Of a DNA stretch of 64,000 nucleotides, positions 10,068 through 19,206 are shown piece by piece. Numbering within the stretch: the stretch's first letter is position 1; each line of letters starts with the position of its first letter. Under the pieces are notes generated by a model. It was not told where the DNA came from and ran no database searches. It saw only the letters and a program-made list of their open reading frames with translations. The DNA lies in contig CM114271.1 of NCBI GenBank assembly GCA_050084515.1, forward strand, positions 3,472,001 through 3,536,000, in the 5' to 3' direction. Position numbers and translations under genes: made by a program. Origin of the DNA: Blasia pusilla. Its lineage: Eukaryota; Marchantiophyta; Marchantiopsida; Blasiales.

Positions 10068-10520
10068 TTGTGGAGCTTAAGGCCAGTTGGTGGCGGCGCC
10101 TATCTTGAGGAGACCTATCAAAGGCGCCCATTTCAGATTACACACGATTGGAGTAGGTTGGGACTTGGAGCGGTGTTGACACAACATGATGATGAGCACA
10201 TGGAGTTTGTGGTGGCCTATGCAAGTCGTTCGAGTAATGCAAATGGAGTCGCTATAGTTCATATGAGGGAGAGTGCTTGGCAAGTAGTGTGGGTTGTGGC
10301 ACACTTTAGGTGTTACTTGTTTGGCACACAATTTACCCTTGTTCTTGCGATCACCGGCCGCTCAAGTGGTTGATGGAATCGGACAAGCTTACAGGAAGCT
10401 TGCACGATGGGCTCTTATCTTACAGGAGTATGACTTCCAGGTGGTACATAGACCTGGAGTTGCCAACCTTGATGCTGATGGGTTGAGTAGGAATCCATGT
10501 ACTAGCCAAGAGGATACAAC
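10068..10520 (+). pseudogene. RNase H domain of the methyltransferase gypsy
   Basis: Removes the RNA strand after first-strand synthesis. The first half reads FQITHDWSRLGLGAVLTQ with a D-W-S catalytic Asp as in gypsy RNase H, then EFVVAYASRSSNAN, the Glu-bearing helix (MRESAWQVVWVVAHFRCYLF) and the FTLV strand. A frameshift near 10.36 kb moves the end into another frame: LMESDKL, then RWALILQEYDFQVVHRPG and NLDADGLSRNP, the standard gypsy RNase H end with the last Asp. Confidence 0.9.
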
Positions 10521-10524
10521 TGGG

Positions 10525-11535
10525 GCTAGATGGCATAGCGAGGTTGATGAGGAGATGGTGCCAGGTTGGCATGCATCCGCCTTTTTATGTTGGTTAGGGG
10601 TGGACTCTAGTATGGAGGACCACATGATATCTTACTCTAGTCAGAGGGTAGATGGCCAGCCTTCAGATTCTAAGGTTGGAGATGGTGGTACGGATCAGCG
10701 TGATATTCATGATGATGCGTTGGTGTTGGAGTTTCTACGGACCAGTAGGGTGCCACGCATAGTGAGTGCCAAGGAGCGAGACCGTGTTCTTCAACGTGCT
10801 AAGAGGTATCGATTGGAGGGAACACATATTCTCCACATGTGGGAGGATGGTAGAGTACGAGTAGTGCCACATTTGGCTCAGAGAGAGCGCATTGTGCGAC
10901 ATGCCCATGAGGAGTTGGGACATTTTGGGGTAAAGCATACGTATAGCTTACTCCTTGGCCAGTATTAATGGCGTGGCATGCATACTCAGGTGCAGCAGTT
11001 GGTGTCACGTTGTATGGTTTGTGACCGGGTGAGGGCATCATTTAATGCCCCTACACCACAATTACACCCCTTGCCTATTATGGGGTTGGGTTACCGTTGG
11101 AGTGTGGACTTTGCAGGACCTTTACCATTGATGCGTCATAATCGATATGTGTTGGTGATGGTTGAGCATTTTTCCAAGTGGATTGAGTTGGTGGCATTAC
11201 CTGACAAAGCTAGTGAGGAACGGCGTATGCGTTTGGATAGAGTGCTTAGTCATTTTGGTGCACCGGTGAAGTTGACCGACCAGTCTGAGTTTGTGGTGAG
11301 TTTCAGGTCTTGTGTGACAAGGCGTTGATTGATCATCGGACCACGTCTCGAGATCATCCGAGGCGGATGGTTTGGTGGCGTGTGGTTCAGGCGGTGAAGA
11401 GGGCATTGCGCAAGTATGGCCTCTGAAGGGCATCTTGAGACTAGGATATTCAGTTGCCATGGTTAGCCATGGGGTATAGGTTCGATCGCCAAGCATCCTT
11501 GGCATCTTTCTCACCTTATTTTTACATTATACGGC
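10525..11535 (+). pseudogene. Integrase (zinc-binding and catalytic core) of the methyltransferase gypsy
   Basis: Inserts the cDNA into the genome. After a variable linker (10525-10840) comes the HHCC zinc-binding module: HAHEELGHFGVKH from about 10900 and CMVCDRV near 11011. A TAA at about 10966 interrupts the module. The DDE core has its first Asp in WSVDFAGPLP (codon 11107-11109), a VMVEHFSKWIELVALPDKAS block, and the second Asp in KLTDQSEF (codon 11278-11280). The part expected to hold the catalytic Glu (HPRRMVWWRVVQAVKRALRKYG, split by frame damage at about 11.36 kb) has small deletions and the Glu cannot be read. The segment up to 11535 (WLAMGYRFDRQ and YGRDP-like pieces, in changing frames) resembles the integrase tail that leads into the next frame. 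Confidence 0.85.
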
Positions 11536-11547
11536 CGAGATCCGGAC

Positions 11548-12126
11548 TTGCCAAAGACAAGAATTCGGGAGTCTAGTGAGGTGGTGGACCTTGATGACCC
11601 AGAGATGTGGATGAGGGTGTGTTCTCAGCGGGCGGAGCTCTTTCAGAGAGTTATGCCAACAACCTTTGAGAATCTTGCCATTGCTCAACACAGGGATACG
11701 TTGCGGTATGCAACCATTCGGGATGGAGGTTATCGACCATCGATTCGTAGGTTCCATGTGGGGGACTATGTCTATTTGCAGCAGATTGCCCCGACAACGT
11801 TGGATGTGACGGCATGCCGCACTATTTTACGAGTGCGTGAGGTGTTAGCTTCTGGAGTTCTCATGTTGGAGGGTCGTGATGGAGTTGTTTGGAAAGATCA
11901 TGTGCGTAATTGTGCGCCATGTCATCTTCCAAATGTGGATGGTACTGTTGACCCAAGCTTAGCCATGATACGTGCTAGCTTGAGGTGCATGTTGTGTGGG
12001 TCTGCTAGTAACGCATCCCGTATGTTGGTGTGTGATCGGTGTTCTAGGGGTTGGCACATGATGTGTTTGACTCCACGTTTGGATGTTGTTCCTACTGGAA
12101 GGTGGGTTTGTCCTCGATGTACTTAG
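11548..12126 (+). CDS. Integrase C-terminal segment ending in a PHD finger (open 192-codon remnant)
   Basis: This is the longest unbroken frame of the element and its last one. Residues about 1-65 are helical linker; 65-85 contain FHVGDYVYL, which resembles the start of the SH3-like integrase C-terminal module. Residues 147-192 form a C4HC3 PHD finger: C-x2-C, 11 residues, C-x2-C, then W-H, C two residues later, a 14-residue loop, and C-P-R-C just before the stop. All eight zinc ligands are present, as is the Trp before the His (RGWH). PHD fingers commonly read the histone H3 tail. Here the finger occupies the place that a chromodomain holds in chromoviruses. The displayed Met start is arbitrary, since this is the 3' end of a broken pol; the real start would be upstream in another frame. 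The stop at 12124-12126 is the likely true end. Confidence 0.8.
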   Translation: MPKTRIRESSEVVDLDDPEMWMRVCSQRAELFQRVMPTTFENLAIAQHRDTLRYATIRDGGYRPSIRRFHVGDYVYLQQIAPTTLDVTACRTILRVREVLASGVLMLEGRDGVVWKDHVRNCAPCHLPNVDGTVDPSLAMIRASLRCMLCGSASNASRMLVCDRCSRGWHMMCLTPRLDVVPTGRWVCPRCT

Positions 12127-13140
12127 GAGAGGTAGATGACTTGATTTTTGCATGATATGGATTACTGATGTGCGACTAACGATGGGGCAACCTAGCACCC
12201 GGCCTTCTGATTCGGGCACCCAAGAAGGTGTATAGCATGTAGTAGATGTATAGGGCTACCTGGGAGTTAGAGATGACACTGCTGCTACTGCCGCACCGGT
12301 CGTGACATGCCGCTGCCCACACTCGCCGTTGCTCCTCTGCTTGTCCTGGTTTCGGAGCACTGTGGATCTTCGCTTTTGATGGCGAGCAGGAAGGAAGATT
12401 CCCCAGCATGTGCGCTGTCCCCAACATGCGCTGCTGCTGGTGGGAGGAAGCGAGGAAGCACACAGGACGACGATCAATGTATCTCTCTCTCGGTCTGCCG
12501 ACTCTGTTCGTTTGTGTCGAGGTTGACTACCGTGACAACAGAGCGTTGTGACAACACGTGAAAGACCACTGTTGTGGCGTTACTGCGGCAGAGCGAAGAG
12601 AGAAAGAAAGAAAGAAAGAATTAAAACGCTCTACACGAGAGCGGGGAGATGTTAGTGGGGATGGATTCGAGGAGGACGGGGCCGTAGGAGTCATCACTTG
12701 CTCGCTCCGCATTCCTTCCTTCCTTCCTTCCTTCGCTCGCTCGCTCCGGCGTCCGCTAGATCTCCGGAGGATGGAGGAATGGAATGGAAGTAAAGTTGTT
12801 GTTTTTTCCTCTCTGGAATCCGGATCTCTCGCGGGTTACGGTGTACTCCTTGGACCTGGGAATCTCCCACGCGCGCAGTGACAAGAGGATGAGGGTCAGT
12901 TTACTGAGGCACTGGAAGTCCCACGCACGTCCAAGAGGCGAGCAGCGAATTCATCCGGAGAACTACGGGGGCGAATCATGGGGCAGCCAGGTGCCAGACA
13001 CGACATGGTGGTTCCGTTCCGAGAGCTCTCGAGAGTCGAGTGACATGAGGCGCAGGGTCAAATGCAAATGAATGGGAGAGCGTGGATTCATTCTAGAGAG
13101 AAGCAGAGATCACGCTGACGAGATTAGGTGGATCGATGGT

Positions 13141-13220
13141 GCAAGTCAAGAACCTGACTGTAGCAGCTACAGTCCGGATGGTTTTTTCAGGACTCCGCTA
13201 CAGTCAGGTCCATGACTTGC
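13141..13220. ncRNA. miRNA-precursor-like hairpin
   Basis: The arms 13141-13164 and 13197-13220 are reverse complements at 22 of 24 positions, with the two mismatches close together in the middle. The loop is 32 nt. Arm length, near-perfect pairing and total length of 80 nt fit a plant miRNA foldback. The strand cannot be decided. Alternatives are a tiny MITE or a chance foldback; no target or expression evidence is available. Confidence 0.4.
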
Positions 13221-13731
13221 TCGAACACAGACAGGGCATACGATATCATGCGGGAAAACTCACGGCTTGGAGTGTCAACAATCGCTCCTGAGTAGTAGTA
13301 GTAGTAGTAGTAGTAAATAATAATAATAACCACCCGCCTGAGGAGGTTGATCAGTTCAGTTTTACTCTACTCTCTGGCTGGCTCTAGCACTGACAGACAG
13401 TCTTAGCTTTTCTCAAGTGAAAGCCGAAGAAGCCTTCTTCGGCGTCTCCATTCCGTTCCGGTCATCTTCGCTTCGCTTCTTCTTGGAGCGTCGGAGCGGG
13501 ACTCGCCGACATGTCTGCAGCACAGAAGAGGAAGGGGTCGTCGTTTATTTATTTATTCATTCATTATCGGAAGCTCCTCTCTGAGAGTCTGAGGGCGTAT
13601 CATACGCAAGAGACATTGCAAGTCCAGTCCAGTCCAGTGACTGGAGTCACTGCGATTGGCGACTAGCCCGCCAAGTCTTGAGTCTTGAGTCGTGACTCGT
13701 GAGTCGGGGGCATGGAATTTGTACGAATCCG

Positions 13732-13817
13732 GGTGTTGCGCCATTCAATAATGGTGTTTTGTCTCCTCTCATCAGGTGTTGCGCCATTCAATAATGGTGT
13801 TTTGTCTCCTCTCATCA
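13732..13817. repeat. Exact tandem duplication, 2 x 43 bp
   Basis: Units at 13732-13774 and 13775-13817 are identical. Each unit contains a short CCATT/AATGG inverted repeat. Perfect identity suggests a recent duplication. Confidence 0.95.
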
Positions 13818-15566
13818 GAACCTCTTGTCGATGGCAGACGAGTCCCATGCGCCCAAGTAGCCTGTACCGCATTCACGTATGTTCGGGTATGCTGCGAGTA
13901 TACTAGTTGCCCATGAGATGGGGAGGTGGCTGCTGCTGCTAATGCCCCAGCTGGAGTCAGCAGTGATTCCTCCCTCCTGTTCACCATAGCCACCTTAGCT
14001 TCCGCTCTTTTCTTTTCCACTCTCTCAGGATAACTTCGAGAGTTCCGTCCCATTCTAGGCCTACACTGCAGTACTGCTCTGGATAACCCTAGAAATATGG
14101 GATGTTCGATGAATCAAAACATGAAAATAAAAAGCTAGCCACGTTTTCGAGTAGCTTAAGACCTAGTGCGGCAGATAGGACAATCATAGCCAGGCTTTCT
14201 TGCATTCTTCCATATCCATGACCGAGAGAGTTCCGTCTAAATCGAGACCTACTGCAGAGAGTCAGTCAGACAGTCAGTCAGTGCACTAGAGAACTCGCGA
14301 GACGCAGAATGTTCAACAAGTCCAAACACATTAGCCAGACCTCATTATCGAGTGCCTTCCGAGACGTCCGATTCATGTTCGGCTGCACCGCGAACGACGA
14401 GGACTCCTCTCTTCCTCGCGTCATTTCACTCTCTTATCGCAACTGCGAGCGTTCCCCGGTTCAAGGCGTGATGTAGCGTGCAAATGCAGGAAGCTGAAAT
14501 AAGCCGAAGTCTCGAGCACCGACACTTCCAATTCGAAGCATTTTTCCTACGGACTTGCATCGGAAGGAAACCCTAGGGAAGCACGATGTTCTCATCTGTC
14601 GCGTAAGTACCTGATTATTACTCCAGAAGTTGCTGCTCTCTGGGAAAACTGAAGTGTGTCAGATCAGCGCCACTGCAGCAAGTCCAGACAAGCATGTTCG
14701 TTCCGGCCTCGCTCCCTCGCTCGCTTTTACGGAGCTATTTCGTGCGCTGCACTGTGCTCGTCGTACTTGTCACATGTGTGTGTCACTCGATTCACATATT
14801 CATTCCAAATTCACGCGCAAAAGTTACTCACCCGCTCTCCTCCTGCTCCTCCTCCTCCTTACCATCTCCTCCATCTCTTTCTACCTGGCTCCTCCGCTCG
14901 CTCGTACATCGCATGACATCCGACGATGCTTTAGATTCGTCACCGTCTGACAACAAGTGCCCGTACGACCTTCATCTTTTACATGGCTTCCCTGTTGCAC
15001 GCACGACATGCTCGATTGATTCCCTGTCTAATCTACACAGACGGCGCATGCGTCTTTGCCCGTAGTTGCTTAGACAATGTTGTCATCACCGTGTGGTCAA
15101 AACAGAAAGGGAGTCAATTTTGACTCGGGGCTTAGAAATGCTCCTCCAATGCCGAGAAACACCAAGGGAATCTAAAAGTCCACTGGAGCATCCATCCCAC
15201 ATCTTTTGCATGTTCCATGGAAGCAGCCAGTGAGTGGTTTTCTCTTTCGGTCAGTTTGTTTGTTTGTTTGTTGCTGTGTTGTTTTGTTTTGGGCGTTTGG
15301 TTGCTTTCAATCCGTCTGATCGATCGCGTTTGGGTCGCTTCGAATGTGTTTGCGATGACCTGATGCGATGGGGCTTTAGGATCGTGTTCTTGTGACGGGA
15401 AAGCCCTTCGCAAGCTTTAAAATCGTCCGTGGTCAAAACGTGTCACTCCTGCTCTCAGAAGCCATTGTGATGATGCTGAGAGGTGTCATGTTGTTGGAGC
15501 CGCCCCCCAAACACGAGAACATCTCGCTCGCTCGCCCCCGAACTCTTTCTTCCTCTCTCTCTCTCT

Positions 15567-15654
15567 CTATCTATCCAGCCTCTCCACGTGTCCTACCCTT
15601 CTCTCTCTCTCTCGCTCTCTATCTATCCAGCCTCTCCACGTGTCCTACCCTTCT
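15567..15654. repeat. Tandem duplication with a 52-bp period in CT-rich DNA
   Basis: A 36-base block starting CTATCTATCCAGCC occurs identically at 15567-15602 and 15619-15654, separated by a variable CT tract. Confidence 0.9.
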
Positions 15655-15819
15655 CAAAGTATCGCACAGTGGTTTCCTTTCCCGTATAGATCGCGGGGAG
15701 TCTTGCGAGTTCCGAGTCGTGACTGGGCGTATGGTTCGCGCACCGTAGGCCCGCTCAGAAACCGGTGCGGCCCCTTTGAGAGGGGAAGAAAGTTTCACAC
15801 ATACTAGAAGAAGATTGGG

Positions 15820-15881
15820 TGAGTACACGTGGGTAGCAAGTATGAACCGAAAACTGCAGTTGTATATGTAGAGGAGGAAAT
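15820..15881. repeat. Left flanking direct repeat (possible target-site duplication)
   Basis: Begins GAGTACACGTGG and contains TATGAACCG, CAGTT, ATGTAGAGG and AATGA in the same order as 18784-18840. The two copies flank the minus-strand non-LTR element in direct orientation and have diverged by small indels. If true, the target-site duplication is unusually long (about 55-60 bp). Confidence 0.5.
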
Positions 15882-16208
15882 GAATATAAACTTTAATAGA
15901 AGCTTGGATGGAAAACCCGTCGGGATACAAACGAGGGGGGCATAGAGAGCCAAAAAACCCATCGGGCCAAAACCGGCCTTGAAGAGAGAGGAGGGGGCCT
16001 CCCCCCCACCGACCAAAATCACTAAGAACAGAGACAATATCAACAACACCTAGAGAACTATGGCTACTACTAAGTGGGCCTCTAGCATTGGCGTCTCCAA
16101 TTGCATGAGCCCGTCGCAAAAGCCCATTTGTTTGGGCACGCTGCAAAGCTATGGAGACCCGTTGCCTACAAGAAAGTATCGCAGTGGCTAAGGCAACCCA
16201 TTTCTCGA

Positions 16209-16559
16209 CTAGAGATGATGGGGGAAATCCGTAAGGAACGAGTCAAACCTCTCCCCCATAGCCCCGTACATCTCAATGACTAGGGGGATAAATCCATGTC
16301 CGTCTAGAAGTCGACTATAAATGTGGGTCTTCTTTACCGCCGCCGCCGCTCCTTGTAGCAATCTCCCTTGTGCCACCACTTGGGCTCGCATCGCCTCACG
16401 TGTAGGATCCGTCACTACAACATCCACTACCACCACCTCAGACTCTCGTGTCATGTAGAGATCAACACGGATAAGTGAATCCTGCATGGAGTTGTGCCTC
16501 TCTGTGCACATGGAAGCCACTCTCCCGAGAAATAGGGAACATAATATCCCCCACTGCAT
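16209..16559 (-). pseudogene. Restriction-like endonuclease domain (minus-strand copy)
   Basis: Lies downstream of the RT. The frame reads DSLIRVDLYMTRES, then VVVVDVVVTDP, a variable stretch, KKTHIYSRLL and FIPLVIEMYGAMG. Spaced Asp, Asp and Lys followed by a hydrophobic FIPL-x-x-E-x-Y-G strand fit a PD-(D/E)XK-type nuclease as in R2-like elements. That enzyme nicks the target to prime reverse transcription. The assignment is by pattern; no structure search was possible. Confidence 0.6.
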
Positions 16560-17001
16560 CGTGAATGGCTATCCTAATTGGACACTGTGCCAAGTGCACA
16601 CCAAGTGGATCTAGACTCCGGCGACACTCGCAATGTTTCAAACCAATAACCGATGGTTGGGGGAGACCCAGTCAGAACCGCAACGCTGTAGAGTAGGTAA
16701 GTGGTGCGATGCGAAAAGCCACGATGAGGGGATGAGCCCCTATCCATGAGCCTTCCCCCTTTCCGGAGCAAGAGCGAATACGCGCCCTAATCTCCATGGG
16801 GATATTCCCATCCGACATAGTAGCTCTGAACAATGCATCAAAGTGGGCTTCCATCAAAGAAGATTGGAGCCCAGACTGTCCGGAGCTAACTAGGGAAGAG
16901 AAAGTGGGAAGAACTGCCCTAGCCTCAACAAGAAGGGAGTCTCTACAAGCTCTGAGTGAAGACTGAAGTGGGAAAAGACCACCCTCGACCTGGGAAACGT
17001 A

Positions 17002-18745
17002 TTATAAAAGTAGAGGTCTATCCCTAACCAAAAATTGGGAGCAAAGGAGGGATGCTACACTGGCCCAACTCCCTAAAAAAGCCAAAGATGCCACTAACTG
17101 AGTCGCTATAAGACCTACTTCACCAAAGGCAATCGGCCAAGAAGCCTGTCTACGAGCTAACTCCCCCGCGGGGCACTCTAAGGAGTCGGGTCCTAGAAGA
17201 TCCCCAAATGCCTGCATGATCTTTCTATCAAAGGATCTATACAAGGAAGAAATATGGCTAGACGCGCACACGATTATACACAGATAACCAGGTCTACGAG
17301 CGAAACATGACGAGAGGATGCCGTAGGCTACTTGAGGGTCACCAATCCTCGTGAGATCGTGGATGTGGAAAAGATCCTCGGTCAGAGACGCCGCCACAAA
17401 ACTCGATACAAAGTCTTGGCTCTCGAGTGGGACTCCCAAGATGCGAAGCCCTCCAATAGGTGTCAAAAAACTGTTGGGTAAATGAATATCAGCCGGCAAG
17501 CTTGATGGAGACCAAGCCTTGCACTTTCCCACCTTCATTGCGAGGCCGACACATGCCAAATATGTTGAAAAGTGCTGAAATGCAGAATAACCAAGTCTCC
17601 AGGGCCAACAATATGAGTATCATCTGCCAACAAAGGGAAAATGCAACCTAGGAAAGGCTCCACCGTAGAAAGAACCGCTCGATAATGAGCCAAAGCAAAC
17701 AATGCACCACCCAAGGGATCACCTTGACAAGTCCCGGTAGCAGACTCCAAAACCGTGACCTCCTCCTCGAACCCACCGTGGCAAAAATAGAGGGCCAAAG
17801 GGGCCCCATAGAAAGCCTGCACGAAGGGAATCAGGCTCACAATAGGATCCCTACATCTCTCAACTCCAAGAAGATAGCTACCCGAGACACTGAGTTGAAG
17901 GCGTTCTCCACATCAACTTGGAGAACCACCCACTCAAGATGTATATCCAGACAAGCCCTCAAACCTAAGGCTACAGTCTCACAACCAGCTAGTGTGGCAA
18001 CTCTGAACTGGTGCAGACTTAGATGTGACTGGAAAGCCTCACGGAATTGCAAAGCGATAGTGCGACTCACCAACCGCAAGAGCGCCTCACCTATGGCGAT
18101 TGGACGGATCCCTCCACCCTCCTTCGACAACGCCAAAAGTTGCCCCGCCCCCAATACTTGGGCCACTATTGTTGGCAATCTCCCTTGAGCTAGGTGAGAG
18201 GTAACCTAAAGCAACTCGGAAAAGCCGCTAGCAGAGTCCTGGGGGGGAAAGAAATCACGAAGGTGTTCGTACATCATACCGGACAAGCCTCCGGCTGCTA
18301 TCCTAGGGGAACGCCCGAGTGCCCGTGCAAAGAGGGACAGGTCTAGGCATAAAGCCATGCTAGGATGGAAGTCACGTACAAAAGTTGGAATGTCAACTGC
18401 TGGATGAGGATGTAGCCTCCGGAGGGCGTCGATGGTAAGAGCGGAAGGAGGAGCCATGTCCATAGGGCGGAGCGCACGAGTCGCTCGCAAGTGCTCCCCA
18501 CCTCGTCCAAGTGTCCTACATCGTTGCAACGTGATTGCTACAAGATCATCCGCTGGGAAACCAAGTGAAGTTCTACCTCTACCATATGCCACGAACTCGC
18601 TCTGCAGAGACTCCCAATCGCCTCCTTGAAAGCGCCGCAATCGGGCCACAACCTCTCTATGGCCAGCCTTCCCTCCCCGGGTATAACGAAGACACCATTG
18701 TGGAAGGAGAAGTAGTAGATACCATGAGAGCTCATCGAGGATCAA
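17002..18745 (-). pseudogene. Non-LTR reverse transcriptase (minus-strand copy)
   Basis: Copies element RNA at a nicked target site. Segments in order on the minus strand: 18745-18206 (WYLLLLLPQWCLRYTRGGKA, LTIDALRRLHPHPAVDIP, GGLSGMMYEHLRDFFPP); 18178-17837 (GGIRPIAIGEALLRLVSR, then the first catalytic block LQVDVENAFNSVSR); 17840-17535 (TGTCQGDPLGGALFALAHY and the second catalytic block LLADDTHIVGP, the A-D-D box); 17559-17002 (LGVPLESQDFVSSF, GDPQVAYGILSSCFARRPGYL). The frames join with one shift or stop between neighbours, so the copy is dead but little worn. The R-P-I-A-x-G and Q-G-D-P blocks are typical of non-LTR RTs. Confidence 0.85.
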
Positions 18746-18783
18746 GTGCGATCCGAGAAGGAGAGAAACTCAATGGAGGGTGG

Positions 18784-18840
18784 AGTACACGTGGATATGC
18801 TATATGAACCGCAGTTAAATGTAGAGGCCGTAATGAAATG
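18784..18840. repeat. Right flanking direct repeat (possible target-site duplication)
   Basis: Diverged second copy of 15820-15881, in the same orientation: GAGTACACGTGG, ATATGAACCG, CAGTT, ATGTAGAGG, AATGA. It lies at the truncated 5' edge of the minus-strand non-LTR element. Confidence 0.5.
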
Positions 18841-18927
18841 GACTCGAGAGAGGCATGAATCCACGTGCGGAAAGGAATCCCCTCCATGTAAGGGCTCTTC
18901 AGAATCGCATGCAAAGCAGGAGACGAG

Positions 18928-19206
18928 TTTCACATGCCCTTCCAAGGAGGCGGACTCAGGCGGTTGGAGATGACAATGATAGAGGCCCACTTAGTAGTAG
19001 CCATAGTTCTCTGGGTGTTGTTGATATTGTCTCCACTGTTGATGAGTTTGGTTGATAGGGGGGTAAAGGCCCCCTTCTTTCTTTTCAGGGCCGGTTTTGG
19101 CCCGCGGGTTTTTGGTTCTCTACCCCCCCTTTTGTATTCTAATGGGTTTTCCATCAAACTTTTTTTATTGAAGTTTATCATTCAAATCTGGGGAAAAGTG
19201 TTGTGA
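18928..19206 (+). mobile_element. 3' tail of a second non-LTR copy, opposite orientation
   Basis: From about 18955 to 19200 this plus-strand sequence matches the 3' end of the elements at 15882-18783 (minus) and 32414-35605 (plus), including AGGCCCACTTAGTAGTAG and the GGGTTTTCCATCA block. RT and nuclease are absent, so it is a heavily 5'-truncated insertion. Confidence 0.8.

Larger units (their letters stand above)
3240..12240 (+). mobile_element. Ty3/gypsy-type retrotransposon encoding a cytosine DNA methyltransferase and a PHD finger
   Basis: About 9 kb. The order read from the sequence is: promoter-like 5' region and leader (3240-5088), Gag (5089-6437), protease (about 6.9-7.5 kb), C5-methyltransferase (7.7-8.98 kb), reverse transcriptase (9.03-10.0 kb), RNase H (10.07-10.52 kb), integrase (10.8-11.5 kb), integrase tail plus PHD finger (11.55-12.13 kb). 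RT-RNase H-integrase is the gypsy order; copia would have integrase before RT. The methyltransferase sits between protease and RT. All pieces lie on one strand, are collinear and share the same degree of decay, so I treat them as one element. Multiple stops and frameshifts make this copy non-functional. No matching pair of LTRs could be found: the 5' LTR boundaries are unclear and the 3' LTR seems lost near 12240. Both outer boundaries are approximate. Confidence 0.85.
12241..15819. other. GC-richer stretch without a recognised gene
   Basis: No protein domain could be read on either strand; the open frames are short or low in complexity. The region holds simple repeats (AAAG near 12600, CCTT near 12717, TAG/AAT near 13291-13330, TTTG near 15255), the hairpin at 13141-13220, a 43-bp exact duplication and a 52-bp duplication. 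ATGTTCTCATCTGTCGC followed by GTAAGT at about 14586-14608 could be a first exon end, but nothing supports it. Confidence 0.5.
15882..18783 (-). mobile_element. 5'-truncated RLE-type non-LTR retrotransposon
   Basis: Read from right to left: N-terminal linker, reverse transcriptase, then a restriction-like endonuclease, then a 3' region. It aligns piece by piece with the plus-strand copy at 32414-35605 but begins where that copy is at about 32740, so the N-terminal zinc-finger part is missing. The 3' end (about 15882) shares its last 200 bases with 18950-19200 and 35400-35605. There is no poly-A tail; the end is TTTATTRAAG-like. It is flanked by the imperfect direct repeats described separately. 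Confidence 0.8.

Noticed and set aside
12127-12300. 3' LTR of the methyltransferase element
   Set aside because: No match to any part of 3240-5088 could be seen.
14586-14608. Start codon followed by a GTAAGT donor as a first exon
   Set aside because: No second exon with a readable protein was found downstream.
15882-19206. Twin-priming inversion of a single non-LTR insertion
   Set aside because: The minus-strand part has its own complete 3' end, so two insertions are needed.
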